A DNA stretch of 40,870 nt, from the NCBI GenBank assembly GCA_036001465.1, contig DASYUH010000014.1, forward strand, positions 1 through 40,870, in the 5' to 3' direction. This document shows, piece by piece, positions 22,145 through 30,406 of this stretch; the first letter of the stretch is position 1, and each line of letters starts with the position of its first letter. This stretch comes from Candidatus Polarisedimenticolia bacterium (GTDB lineage: Bacteria; Acidobacteriota; Polarisedimenticolia; Gp22-AA2). Both the position numbers and the translations under genes were made by a program. A model generated the notes under the pieces. The model had not been told where the DNA came from, did no database searches, and saw only the letters and a list, made by a program, of their open reading frames with translations.

Positions 22145-22150
22145 TATACT
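22145..22150 (+). promoter_or_regulatory. possible -10 box TATACT
   Basis: TATACT lies 50 bases before the next gene. The -35 region has no good match. The same hexamer occurs at 25294, also just upstream of an operon start. Confidence 0.35.
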
Positions 22151-22199
22151 CCGGCCGCCTTTTGAGTTCGAGGCCGGACGCACCGGGGGGGCCCGGGCA

Positions 22200-22634
22200 C
22201 TGAGAATCAGGGAGCACTGGCTCGTCGCCGCTCTGATCGAGGCGGGGTGGGCGCCGCTCGGAGTCTTCGGCCTTCACGTCGTGGCATCGCGCGTGCTCTT
22301 CCTGTACGTGGCCTACCCGCCCACCGACGTGGCCATGCATTTCCTGGGGGGGATCGCCATCGCCTACTTCCTCTGGAGGGCGGCCGTCCTGGCGTCGCAG
22401 TCCGGCCCGCTCGGAACCATCGGTCTGACGGGTCTGGGCGTCATGGTCTTCGGCCTGACCTGCGCCGCGGCGGTGTTCTGGGAATTCGCCGAATACCTGT
22501 CGGACCGGTGGCTGGGAACGAGGGCGCAGCTCGGGCTGGAGGACACCCTGGGGGACATGCTCGTCGGCATCATGGGAGGTCTGGCGTTCCTGCTTCAGCG
22601 CTTCGCGGCACGACCTAACCAAGGAGGTCGATGA
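22200..22634 (+). CDS. YjdF/DUF2238-like membrane protein
   Basis: The gene encodes about 144 residues. No ATG or GTG precedes the first helix; CTG at 22200 fits in-frame, and GTG 22281 would cut off helix one. After REHWLVAALIEAGWAPLG come helices at about 30-46, 52-72, 80-95 and 120-138. AMHFLGGIAIAYFLW and WEFAEYLSDRWLG followed by GLEDTLGDMLVGIMGG match the acidic-residue pattern of YjdF/DUF2238 proteins. It is coupled to DoxX by a four-base overlap (ATGA). Confidence 0.75.
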   Translation: MRIREHWLVAALIEAGWAPLGVFGLHVVASRVLFLYVAYPPTDVAMHFLGGIAIAYFLWRAAVLASQSGPLGTIGLTGLGVMVFGLTCAAAVFWEFAEYLSDRWLGTRAQLGLEDTLGDMLVGIMGGLAFLLQRFAARPNQGGR

Positions 22635-23020
22635 TGGACCGGTGGCTGGGAAAGTACTCGGAATGGGCCTACGCGCTCCTGCGCCTGGTGGCCGGGTTTC
22701 TGTTGGCCTGCCACGGGGCGCAGAAGCTCTTCGGCGCGCTCGGAGGTCAGAGCCAGCTCTCCAACCCCTTGATGGCCACGGCCGGGTTCATCGAGTTCTT
22801 CGGGGGCGTCCTGGTGGCCCTGGGCCTGTTCGCCGGCCATGCCGCGTTCATTTCGAGCGGGCTGATGGCGGTCGCCTATTTCATGGCGCACGCGCCGAAC
22901 GGCTTCTGGCCCATCATCAACAAGGGGGAGCTCGCGGTCCTCTACTGTTTCGTCTTTCTGTACATCGCGTGCCGGGGATCGGGACGCTTCAGCGTGGATG
23001 CGATCGCGCGAAGGCGCTGA
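22631..23020 (+). CDS. DoxX-family membrane protein
   Basis: The gene encodes 129 residues from ATG 22631 (22634 equally possible), after AAGGAGG. EWAYALLRLVAGFLLACHGAQKLFGALGG is the DoxX opening, with the G-x-x-K-L-F motif. PLMATAGFIEFFGGVLVALGLFAG, AVAYFMAHAPNGFWPIINKGELAVLYCF complete the four-helix bundle. DoxX relatives take part in thiosulfate:quinone oxidation or redox stress at the membrane. Which one applies cannot be seen here. Confidence 0.92.
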   Translation: MMDRWLGKYSEWAYALLRLVAGFLLACHGAQKLFGALGGQSQLSNPLMATAGFIEFFGGVLVALGLFAGHAAFISSGLMAVAYFMAHAPNGFWPIINKGELAVLYCFVFLYIACRGSGRFSVDAIARRR

Positions 23021-23047
23021 GCCGGTCGGTCCGGAGGAGTTCGGAGC

Positions 23048-23476
23048 GTGGCGGACCTCCTGGTCAACATCGACGTCGATGATCTCGAGAAGGGCCTCCG
23101 CTTCTATGCCGACGGGCTGGGACTGAAGCCGGGGCGGCGCCTGGGTGCGGACGCGCGCGAGATGCTCGGCGCCTCGTCTCCGATCTACCTCCTCGCCAGT
23201 CCAGGGGGGACGCCTCCCTTCGCCGCGGCGACGGCGGGGCGGGACTACCGCCGCCACTGGACCCCGGTGCATCTCGATCTCGCGGTCGAGGACATCGAGG
23301 CGGCGGTCGCCCGGGCCGTCTCGGCGGGCGCGACGCTCGAAGGAACGATCGAGGAGCGGGCATGGGGACTCCTGGCCCGCCTGGCGGATCCCTTCGGAAA
23401 CGGCTTCTGCATCCTGCAGTTCAAGGGACGGGGCTACGATGCGCTGGCAGGAGAGCCCCCCTCTGGATCGCCCTGA
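23048..23476 (+). CDS. VOC-superfamily protein
   Basis: The gene encodes 142 residues from a GTG after GGAGG. ADLLVNIDVDDLEKGLRFYADGLGLKPGRRL is the first module (Asn in place of the first His). PVHLDLAVEDIEAAVARAVSAGATLEG begins the second, with His76 as a possible ligand. ARLADPFGNGFCILQFKG is the closing strand with the DPFGNG turn. This is the fourth VOC gene in the window. Substrate unknown. Confidence 0.9.
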   Translation: MADLLVNIDVDDLEKGLRFYADGLGLKPGRRLGADAREMLGASSPIYLLASPGGTPPFAAATAGRDYRRHWTPVHLDLAVEDIEAAVARAVSAGATLEGTIEERAWGLLARLADPFGNGFCILQFKGRGYDALAGEPPSGSP

Positions 23477-23713
23477 GGGGAGGCCGCCCGACGGCGGAGT
23501 GCGCCGTCTCGCCGTCGCATTCCAGCGGCGAGGTCACGCTATCGGTCGGCGGCGCCACGGATTCTCCGGCTCATGCTGGGTTGGGCGGTCGTCTGGGTGG
23601 TCCTCGAGATTCTCGTCGTCGCCAGCGGCAGCTCCCCTGGCCGGCCGATCGGCTGGCGGGATGCTGTGGCGATCCTGGAGGTGCGACACCCGTGGAAACC
23701 GGAGGGTGATCCG

Positions 23714-24226
23714 ATGGAGCGGACGGCCCGATCGATCCTGATCGTGACCGGCATTCTGCTGATCGCGAGCGGCCTGGCGCACGCCATCCTGGATCCGCCG
23801 GCCCTCCGCCTGGACGCGGCGGCGACGCAGGTCTCCGCCCCGCCGGCGGAGCGGGCGCAACTCCCGAGCGTCAGGCTGCCGGCGGCGCTGGCGCGCGTGC
23901 TCGCCGACTACGAAGCCGCGTGGAGGAGCAAGGACGCCGCGGCCCTGGCCGGGCTCTTCGCGGAGGACGGCTTCGTCCTCTCGAACGGGGCGCCTCCGGT
24001 CCGGGGCCGCCACGCGATCCGGACGCATTACGAGGGGCAGGGCGGACCCCTTTCGCTCCGCGCGGTGGCCTTCGCGACGGAGGGCTCGCTGGGGTACATC
24101 ATCGGGGGGTTCGCGAGGCGGGCGGGTGAGCCGGACATCGGGAAGTTCACGCTGACGCTGCGCCGGGGCGAGGACGGCCGCTGGCTGATCGTGTCCGACA
24201 TGGACAACGGCAACTCGCGGCCCTAG
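23714..24226 (+). CDS. NTF2-like (DUF4440) protein with signal anchor
   Basis: The gene encodes 170 residues from ATG 23714 (the frame is open further upstream, to 23573). A signal peptide or anchor, RSILIVTGILLIASGLAHAIL, is followed by a linker and the DUF4440 core: LARVLADYEAAWRSKDAAALAGLFAEDGFVLSNG, VRGRHAIRTHYEG, then strands with GSLGYIIGGFARR and KFTLTLRRGEDGRWLIVSDMDN. The WLIVSDMDN end is typical. The 237-base gap before it holds no other feature I can name. Confidence 0.88.
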   Translation: MERTARSILIVTGILLIASGLAHAILDPPALRLDAAATQVSAPPAERAQLPSVRLPAALARVLADYEAAWRSKDAAALAGLFAEDGFVLSNGAPPVRGRHAIRTHYEGQGGPLSLRAVAFATEGSLGYIIGGFARRAGEPDIGKFTLTLRRGEDGRWLIVSDMDNGNSRP

Positions 24227-24270
24227 CCCGGATGGTCGGGTCGTCCGGCGGGCCACGATGGAGGATGGAG

Positions 24271-24750
24271 ATGGACGCGCGGGCCGCCCTGGCATTCGTG
24301 AAGAAGCACGGCATCGTGCTGATGGCGGCGCGGGGCCCCGTGCCGAGCCTGGCCGAGACGATCGGGGGCGGTCCCTTCCGGGGCAGCTGGTGGTCCCACC
24401 CCAAGGCGCAGGACATGTACCGCATCTTCAACGCCGTATCCGACTCGAGGCAGATCCTGGTCTGCCGGCTTGTCGGCGGCAAGGTGACCTTCGTGCACCG
24501 GCGGGTGTGGCCGGCGCTGGCGCGCCTGTCCGGGACCCTTCCGAGGCGCGGGCTCGCCGCGATCCGGGAGGAGCACACGAAGCAGGGCCGGCACCGGGTG
24601 CGGGTCACTCCGTACCCGCGCTGGGTCCCGAACGAGGTGCTGGCACGCGCCAGGCGGATGAGCCATGACGACGCCGTGGCGCGGTGCGGCGCCGGGGTGA
24701 TCGTCGCGGCCGGGAGACGACCGGCCGCACGGCGGCGGGTGAAGGGGTGA
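24271..24750 (+). CDS. basic conserved protein of unknown function
   Basis: The gene encodes 159 residues from ATG 24271, six bases after GGAGG. The chain is basic and without membrane segments. RAALAFVKKHGIVLMAARGPVPSLAETIGG and FRGSWWSHPKAQDMYRIFNAVSDS and LVCRLVGGKVTFVHRRVWPALARLS suggest a compact domain, known to me only as a hypothetical family in soil bacteria. Its W-W-S-H-P and H-R-R-V-W patches might bind nucleic acid, but that is a guess. GTGA overlap with the next gene. Confidence 0.72.
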   Translation: MDARAALAFVKKHGIVLMAARGPVPSLAETIGGGPFRGSWWSHPKAQDMYRIFNAVSDSRQILVCRLVGGKVTFVHRRVWPALARLSGTLPRRGLAAIREEHTKQGRHRVRVTPYPRWVPNEVLARARRMSHDDAVARCGAGVIVAAGRRPAARRRVKG

Positions 24751-25250
24751 AGGGGGCCTCGCTCGCGTTCCTGCTCCTGGCGGCTCTGGTCTCCGCGCAG
24801 ATCGCCTACTACTACCCCCTCCTCCCGGACCCGATGGCGTCGCACTTCGGGCTGGACGGCGCTCCGAACGGCTGGTCGTCGCGCCTGACCTTCTTCGCGA
24901 TCTACCTGGCGTCCCTGCTCCTGACGGCGGGGGCCCTGTTCATCCTGGCAAGCGTTCTGAAGCGGATGCCGGAGCGCGCCATCAACCTCCCGAACCGGGA
25001 CTACTGGCTGTCGGCCGAGAGGCGGGACGAGGCGCTGGGCTATCTTCAGGGCATGGTTGGATGGTGCGCCGTCGGCGTCCTGCTGTTCATGCTCCTGGGG
25101 ACGCAGCTGGTGATCCGGGCGAACCTGACAGCGGGGGGCCGGCTGGAGAGCGGGAAGCTGGGATGGACCCTGGCGCTTCTCGCCCTCTGGGTCATCCTGA
25201 CTCCGGTCCGGGCCTATCGGCGCCTGTCGAGAGTGCCCGGGGGCGGGTAG
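24747..25250 (+). CDS. DUF1648 membrane protein
   Basis: The gene encodes 167 residues from the GTG overlapping the previous stop. The first helix LAFLLLAALVSAQIAYYYPLLPDPMASHFGLDGAPNGW is the DUF1648 signature (Y-x-x-L-P-x-x-x-x-x-H-F-x-x-x-G-x-x-x-x-W), as in SdpI-type immunity proteins and regulators of spore or growth control. Further helices at about 44-70, 106-123 and 134-151. The substrate or partner is unknown. Confidence 0.85.
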   Translation: MKGASLAFLLLAALVSAQIAYYYPLLPDPMASHFGLDGAPNGWSSRLTFFAIYLASLLLTAGALFILASVLKRMPERAINLPNRDYWLSAERRDEALGYLQGMVGWCAVGVLLFMLLGTQLVIRANLTAGGRLESGKLGWTLALLALWVILTPVRAYRRLSRVPGGG

Positions 25251-25293
25251 CCCGGACTGCTCATCACGCCGTCGCCGCGGCGGACCGCCGATT

Positions 25294-25329
25294 TATACTG
25301 GGACGTCCAGGGCGCCGGGGAAGGCGCCC
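25294..25329 (+). promoter_or_regulatory. -10 box TATACT and 5'-leader hairpin
   Basis: TATACT at 25294-25299, without a clear -35 box, is followed 10 bases later by the hairpin GGGCGCC-ggggaa-GGCGCCC (25310-25329). The hairpin would form at the very 5' end of the message, before the GGAGGG ribosome site at 25337-25342. It may protect the mRNA end. Confidence 0.4.
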
Positions 25330-25347
25330 CGGCCAGGGAGGGATGCC

Positions 25348-25620
25348 ATGCCCAAGTTTCTGATCGAACGGGAGATTCCGGGAGCGGGGAAGCTGTCGCC
25401 CCAGGAGCTGCGCGCCATCTCGCAGAAGTCCTGCGGCGTGCTCAAGGAGATGGGGCCGCAGATTCAGTGGGTCGAGAGCTACGTCACCGCCGACAAGGTC
25501 TACTGCGTGTACGTGGCGCCCAACGAGGAGATGGTCAGGAAGCACGCGCAGGCGGGGGGCTTCCCGGCGAACCGCGTGTCGCGCATCGGCGCGGTGATCG
25601 ACCCGACCACCGCCGAGTGA
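25348..25620 (+). CDS. DUF4242 protein (SCO4226-like)
   Basis: This gene encodes 90 residues. PKFLIEREIPGAGKLSPQELRAISQKSCGVLKEMGPQIQWVESYVTADKVYCVYVAPNEEMVRKHAQAGGFP is the full ferredoxin-like domain of DUF4242. A Streptomyces member binds nickel. Both the leading REIP and the VYCVYVAPNEEMVRKHAQAGGFP core are well conserved here. Good GGAGGG ribosome site. Cytoplasmic. Confidence 0.9.
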   Translation: MPKFLIEREIPGAGKLSPQELRAISQKSCGVLKEMGPQIQWVESYVTADKVYCVYVAPNEEMVRKHAQAGGFPANRVSRIGAVIDPTTAE

Positions 25621-25658
25621 CCGGCGCGCGCTCCCGACGCGAAAGGGAGGCGGGCGAT

Positions 25659-26087
25659 ATGGTCGTACGACCGATGACGGCCCGCGACGCGGACGCGGCG
25701 GCGCGTCTGTCCGATCAGCTGGGATACCCTGCGACGGCGGACGCGATGGAACGCCGGTTCCGCGCGCTCGCGGACGATCCCGACGCCGCCCTGCTGGCGG
25801 CCGAGGAGGCGGGCGGCCGGATGGTCGGCTGGATCCACGTCTGCGGTCGGCGCTTTTTGGTTTCGGACGCGTTCGCGGAGATCGTGGGCCTGGTCGTCGA
25901 GACCTCCGCGAGACGGCGGGGCGCCGGCAAGGGCCTCGTCCTCGCGGCAGAGGAATGGGCGCGGAGGCGCGGCTACTCCGTGATGCGCATCCGTTCGAAC
26001 GTGCGGAGGATGGAGGCCAGGCCGTTCTACGAGAAGCTGGGGTACGAGGTGGTCAAATCGCAGTGGGTGTTCCGGAGGTCGCTGTGA
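25659..26087 (+). CDS. GNAT-family N-acetyltransferase
   Basis: The gene encodes 142 residues from ATG 25659. VVRPMTARDADAAARLSDQLGYPATADAMERRFRAL is the N-terminal strand-helix. AEIVGLVVETSARRRGAGKGLVLAAEEWARRRGY contains the acetyl-CoA site (R-R-x-G-x-G-K/A motif A), and VRRMEARPFYEKLGYEVVKSQWVFRRSL the motif B end. The substrate is unknown. The GTG of the next gene overlaps its stop. Confidence 0.9.
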   Translation: MVVRPMTARDADAAARLSDQLGYPATADAMERRFRALADDPDAALLAAEEAGGRMVGWIHVCGRRFLVSDAFAEIVGLVVETSARRRGAGKGLVLAAEEWARRRGYSVMRIRSNVRRMEARPFYEKLGYEVVKSQWVFRRSL

Positions 26088-26479
26088 AGCCGAGGATCAG
26101 CGTTGCGACAGGAACGCCCTGGGAGCCGCTGGTGGGCTACGCCCGGGCGGTCCGCGTGGGGCGCCATGTGTACGTCTCGGGGACGACGGCCACCGATCGG
26201 GACGGACGCGTCGTCGGGACCGGAGACCCGCACGCCCAGGCCGTGCAGACCCTCCGGAACATCGAGACGGCGCTGCGGCGGGCCGGCGCCCGTCTCGAGG
26301 ACGTGGTGCGCACCCGCATCTATGTCACCCGCATCGACGACTGGCAGGCGATCGGCCGCGCGCACCGTGAGTGCTTCGGAGCGGTCAGGCCGGCCACCAG
26401 CATGGTCGAGGTGAGCCGGTTGATCTCCCCCGAGATGCTCGTCGAGATCGAGGCCGAGGCGATCGTCTCCACGGAATGA
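26084..26479 (+). CDS. RidA-family (YjgF) protein
   Basis: This gene encodes 131 residues. PWEPLVGYARAVRVGRHVYVSGTTATDRDGRVVG, then DPHAQAVQTLRNIETALRRAGARLEDVVRTRIYVTRIDDWQAIGRAHRECFGAVRPATSMVEVSRLI, is a full RidA domain, with Arg112-type position in VRTRIYV replaced in register by R-T-R. RidA proteins deaminate reactive imines or sense them as trimers. The S/T and the Arg for carboxylate binding are retained. It overlaps both neighbours (GTGA, ATGA), forming an operon with the GNAT gene and the next secreted enzyme. Confidence 0.9.
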   Translation: MKPRISVATGTPWEPLVGYARAVRVGRHVYVSGTTATDRDGRVVGTGDPHAQAVQTLRNIETALRRAGARLEDVVRTRIYVTRIDDWQAIGRAHRECFGAVRPATSMVEVSRLISPEMLVEIEAEAIVSTE

Positions 26480-27375
26480 GGCCGGCGCTGCGGGCCCTCT
26501 CGGCGGCGGTGGCCCTCGCGGTCGCGGCCGGCCTGGCAGTCCCCTTCGACCGGCCCGCGGCCGCCCCCGGCCTCCCTTCCGTCGATCCGACCGCGGCCTG
26601 GCGGTCGCTCGAGCCCGGCCTCGATCTCGGAGAGTTCCTCTCCCCCCGCCGCTCCGATCGCGGCGACTCGATCGTGCGTGTGCTGCGCGCCGATCCTCTG
26701 CGATTCGAGCTGCGCCTGCTCAACGCCTCGGCCCCGGGGCAGGGGAGGGCGCTGACGGCGCGCGAGTGGTCCCTCCGGGGCGGCCTGGCGGGGGCGATCA
26801 ACGCCAGCATGTATCAGGCCGACCACCGGACCAGCGTGTCCCTGATGCGGACCTCGATCCACACCAACAACGGGAGGCTCTCGAAGGACCGGGCGATCCT
26901 CGCCTTCGAGCCGAAAGACGACAAGGCCGCGCCCGTCCTGATCATCGATCGGGAGTGCGACGACTTCGAGGCGCTGCGCGGGCGCTACGGGACGCTGGTC
27001 CAGAGCATCCGGATGCTGTCGTGCAAAGGGGAGAACGTCTGGAGCCAGCAGCCGCGTCGCTGGAGCGCCGCGGCGATCGGCACCGACGATCGGGGTCGGG
27101 TGCTGTTCGTCCACGTGCGCTCGCCCTACAGCGTGCACGACCTGATCGGCATCCTGAAGGACCTGCCGCTGGGCCTGTCGCGGATGCAGTACGCCGAGGG
27201 GGGCCCGGAGGCGCAGCTGTACGTGCGGAGCGGCGGGGAGGAGCACGAGTGGATCGGCAGCTACGAGTCGGGGCTCTCCGAGGACGACGACAACCGGGTC
27301 GCCTGGCCGGTGCCGAACGTCGTCGGGATCGCCCGACGGGCGGGCGTTCCCGCCGGCGTCCCGGGGCCCCGCTGA
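26476..27375 (+). CDS. secreted phosphodiester glycosidase-like (NAGPA) protein
   Basis: The gene encodes 299 residues from the ATG that overlaps the RidA stop. Signal peptide: RALSAAVALAVAAGLAVP. The body contains AWRSLEPGLDLGEFLSP, then GDSIVRVLRADPLRFELRLLNAS, AGAINASMYQADHRTSVSLMRT, GTDDRGRVLFVHVRSPYSVHDLIGIL and LGLSRMQYAEGGPEAQLYV. That order (N-[AG]-S-M/F-F/Y then D/E-G-G-x-S/P-A) is that of the NAGPA/phosphodiester-glycosidase domain. In the usual family the end is D-G-G-x-S; here E-G-G-P-E-A is retained with changes, so activity is uncertain. Located in the periplasm or outside. Confidence 0.82.
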   Translation: MRPALRALSAAVALAVAAGLAVPFDRPAAAPGLPSVDPTAAWRSLEPGLDLGEFLSPRRSDRGDSIVRVLRADPLRFELRLLNASAPGQGRALTAREWSLRGGLAGAINASMYQADHRTSVSLMRTSIHTNNGRLSKDRAILAFEPKDDKAAPVLIIDRECDDFEALRGRYGTLVQSIRMLSCKGENVWSQQPRRWSAAAIGTDDRGRVLFVHVRSPYSVHDLIGILKDLPLGLSRMQYAEGGPEAQLYVRSGGEEHEWIGSYESGLSEDDDNRVAWPVPNVVGIARRAGVPAGVPGPR

Positions 27376-27447
27376 CCGTGTGCTAACATGACGGACGCGA
27401 CGCACGTGGCCGGCGGCCACGCGGCCGCGTCGCGCAGGAGACTCCCG

Positions 27448-28827
27448 ATGCCGGATGTGCTGAAGCTCGCGGTCGCCCTGACCGCCGTGATCCTCGGCGC
27501 GCGCCTGACCGCCTGGGGCGGCGAGGCGCCGAAGGGCGGCTCGAAGATCTTTCCCTATCCCACGCAGGTCACCGTCCTCGACAACGGGCTGAAGGTCGTG
27601 GCCGTTCCGTTCGACAGCCCGGGCCTGATCGCCTACTGGACGGTGGTGCGCGCCGGCTCGCGCAACGAGATCGAGCCCGGCAAGTCCGGGTTCGCGCATT
27701 TCTTCGAGCACCTGATGTTCCGCGGCACCGAGACGTGCCCGCCGGAGCGCTACAACGCGATCCTGAAGGAGCTCGGCGCGGACCACAATGCCTTCACGAC
27801 CGACGACTACACGGCCTATCACATCCTGGCGCCGGCGTCGGCGCTCGAAACGATCATGGTCCTCGAGTCCGACCGGTTCATGCACCTCAAGTATTCGGAG
27901 GAGATCTTCAAGAAAGAGGCGGGGGCGGTGCTCGGCGAATACAACAAGAGCGCCTCGGACCCGTTCCAGACGCTGAACGAGAAGCTGCGCGACACCGCCT
28001 TCGGGACCCACACCTACAAGCACTCGACGATCGGATTCCTGAGGGACGTCCAGGACATGCCGAACCAGTTCGCGTACAGCAGGCAGTTCTTCGACCGCTT
28101 CTACCGGCCGGAGAACTGCGCGCTCCTGGTGGTCGGCGACGTCGACCCGAAGAAGCTGGCGGGGATGGCGCGCCGGCACTACGGCGCCTGGAAGCGCGGC
28201 AGCTACCGCGCCCAGGTCCCATCCGAGCCGCCGCAGCCGGACGAGCTGCGGGTGGAGGTCGCGTGGCCCAACCCGACTCAGCCGTACCTCTACGTCGGCT
28301 ACCACGGCCCGGCGTTCTCGGACACGGGGACGGATCTGCCGGCTCTCGACCTGGTCTCCCAGCTGCTGTTCTCCGAGTCGTCCCCCCTCTACCAGAAGCT
28401 GGTGGTGGACGAGCAGGAGGTCGATGTGCTGTTCGGAGGGGCCCAGGACCACATCGATCCGTACATGTTCGAGATCGCCACCCGGGTGAAGAAGCCGGAG
28501 CGCGTGGCCTACGTCGAGGCGGCGATCACGGCCGCCCTCGAGGAGCTCCAGGCGAAACCGATCGCCGCCGATCGCCTCGAGAAGGTGAAGTCGCACATGA
28601 AATACGCCTTCGCCATGAGCCTGGACGCCGCCGGCTCGGTGGCGCGGAGCCTCGCCCACTACGTCGCGGTGGCGAACGACCCCCAGGCGGTGAACAGGGT
28701 GTACGCATCCTACGATCGTCTCACTCCCGAAGACGTGCGCGCCGCCGCCCGCAAGTACTTCGTGCGATCGGGTCGGACGGTCGTGACGCTCGCCCACAAG
28801 CCGGGCGTGGTCGGCGCGGGCCAGTGA
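27448..28827 (+). CDS. M16 zinc peptidase, catalytic subunit
   Basis: The gene encodes 459 residues from ATG 27448 (AGGAG at 27436); ATG 27388 lies too close to the likely -10 box TAACAT (27383). A signal peptide precedes two M16 half-domains. The inverted zinc motif is intact: FAHFFEHLMF with His84, Glu87, His88, and Glu164 exactly 76 residues later (VLGEYNKS). DFTTDDYTAYHIL-type and Y-R-P-E-N-C segments also fit. It cleaves unstructured peptides in a clam-shaped heterodimer with the product of the next gene, to which it is coupled (GTGA overlap). Periplasmic. Confidence 0.93.
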   Translation: MPDVLKLAVALTAVILGARLTAWGGEAPKGGSKIFPYPTQVTVLDNGLKVVAVPFDSPGLIAYWTVVRAGSRNEIEPGKSGFAHFFEHLMFRGTETCPPERYNAILKELGADHNAFTTDDYTAYHILAPASALETIMVLESDRFMHLKYSEEIFKKEAGAVLGEYNKSASDPFQTLNEKLRDTAFGTHTYKHSTIGFLRDVQDMPNQFAYSRQFFDRFYRPENCALLVVGDVDPKKLAGMARRHYGAWKRGSYRAQVPSEPPQPDELRVEVAWPNPTQPYLYVGYHGPAFSDTGTDLPALDLVSQLLFSESSPLYQKLVVDEQEVDVLFGGAQDHIDPYMFEIATRVKKPERVAYVEAAITAALEELQAKPIAADRLEKVKSHMKYAFAMSLDAAGSVARSLAHYVAVANDPQAVNRVYASYDRLTPEDVRAAARKYFVRSGRTVVTLAHKPGVVGAGQ

Positions 28828-30389
28828 GCCGCGCGCGCCGGCACTCCGTGGCTCTTTCCGCCCTGGCAGCCGCGATCGCCTGCGTCCTGGCGATCCAGCC
28901 GGCGGACTCCAAGGAGACGAAGCCGATGAAGCCCACCTCGAACCCGGCGAAGGACGGCGCCGTCAGGACGATCCTCCTGCCGGCCCCTGCCTCTCCCCTG
29001 ACGGCGTTCCGGATCCAGTTCGGCTGCGGGTCGATCGACGATCCGGCTGGGAAGGAGGGGCTGAACGCCCTCACCGCCCTGACCATCGGCGAGGGCGGTA
29101 CGCGTGAGATGACCTACCGCGAGCTGACCGATCGCCTCTACCCGATGGCCGCGACGATCACGCCCCGGTTCGATCGCGAGACGACCACGTTCGTGGGCGA
29201 AGCGCACCGCGATCACCTGAAGGACTACTACGGGCTCCTCACGGGCGTCCTGCTGCGACCGCGCTTCGACGAGGCGGACTTCCAGCGCAGTCGCGACTTT
29301 CTGCTGGCCGGGCTCACCACCGGCCTGCGCGGCAACGACGACGAGGGGCTCGGCAAGGCGGCGCTCGGGTACCTGATGTACGAAGGCCACCCGTACCGGC
29401 TGCCCGATAGCGGCACCGTTCAGGGGTTGAAGGCGATCACCCTGGAGGACGTGAAGGCTCATTACCTCAGGTGCTACACGCAGGGCAACGCCGTTCTGGG
29501 GGTGGCAGGCGGGTACCCGGAGTCCCTGATCGTCTCCATGAAGAAGGATTTCACGGCCCTCCCGCCGGGCGGGCCGCGTCGCGCCGCGCTGCCGAAGCCG
29601 CGGCCGATCCAGGGTGTGGAGGTGCTGCTCGTCGAGAAGCCCGCCTCCGCCACGGCGATTTCCCTCGGGTTCCCCATCGCCGTGACACGCTCCGACAGGG
29701 ACTTCTACGCCCTCCTGGTCGCCAATTCGTACCTGGGGGAGCACCGCACGTTCAACGGCCGCCTCATGAACAAAATGAGGGGGGAGCGCGGCCTCAATTA
29801 CGGGGACTACTCGTACATCGAACACTTCGTCCAGGACGGCGGCAGCACGCTGCCGCTACCCAACCTGTCGCGCCGGCAGCAGTTCTTCAGCATCTGGATC
29901 CGTCCCGTGGAGCATCCCAACGCCCTGTTCGCCCTGCGGCAGGCGGTGCGCGAGCTGCAGAGGCTCGTGGACTCGGGAATGAGCGCCGCCGACTTCGAGG
30001 CGACCCGCAAGTACGTCCTGAACGTCTCGCGCCTGTGGACCCAGAACTTCAGCCGCCGGCTGGGCTACCGGATGGACTCGGATTTCTACGGCTTCCCCAG
30101 CTTCATCGACCGCATCCAGGACGAGCTGCCGCGCCTCAAGGTCGAGGACGTCAACGCCGCCGTCAAGCGCCACCTGCAGGGAAGAAACCTGGCGGTCGCC
30201 ATCGTGACCCCGGACGCCGCCGCGGTGAAGGAGACCCTCCTGTCGGGCCGGCCGACGCCCATCACCTACCAGACCCCCACGACGAGCGAGACCCTGCTCG
30301 CCGAGGATAAGGAGATCGAGGCCTTCCCCCTGCCGATCAACCGCGAGCGCGTGGGCATCGTCAAGGCGCAGGACCTGTTCGAGCGGTAG
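28824..30389 (+). CDS. M16 peptidase-like non-catalytic subunit
   Basis: The gene encodes 521 residues from the GTG overlapping the catalytic subunit stop. It has a signal peptide (RRHSVALSALAAAIACVLAIQPA) and the same two half-domains. At the zinc position it has ALTIGEGGTREMTYREL instead of HxxEH, so it cannot bind zinc. It retains the C-half features that hold peptide (GERGLNYGDYSYIEHF with R and Y). Such pairs (as in Sphingomonas and Bacillus enzymes) need both subunits. No further partner gene. Confidence 0.9.
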   Translation: MSRARRHSVALSALAAAIACVLAIQPADSKETKPMKPTSNPAKDGAVRTILLPAPASPLTAFRIQFGCGSIDDPAGKEGLNALTALTIGEGGTREMTYRELTDRLYPMAATITPRFDRETTTFVGEAHRDHLKDYYGLLTGVLLRPRFDEADFQRSRDFLLAGLTTGLRGNDDEGLGKAALGYLMYEGHPYRLPDSGTVQGLKAITLEDVKAHYLRCYTQGNAVLGVAGGYPESLIVSMKKDFTALPPGGPRRAALPKPRPIQGVEVLLVEKPASATAISLGFPIAVTRSDRDFYALLVANSYLGEHRTFNGRLMNKMRGERGLNYGDYSYIEHFVQDGGSTLPLPNLSRRQQFFSIWIRPVEHPNALFALRQAVRELQRLVDSGMSAADFEATRKYVLNVSRLWTQNFSRRLGYRMDSDFYGFPSFIDRIQDELPRLKVEDVNAAVKRHLQGRNLAVAIVTPDAAAVKETLLSGRPTPITYQTPTTSETLLAEDKEIEAFPLPINRERVGIVKAQDLFER

Positions 30390-30406
30390 GAGTGCCGGGC
30401 CCCCCC

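Noticed and set aside
26320-28797. Minus-strand open frame of 825 codons
   Set aside because: It lies opposite the RidA, glycosidase-like and M16 genes, has no motif and shows the His/Arg/Val-rich mix typical of antisense frames in GC-rich DNA.
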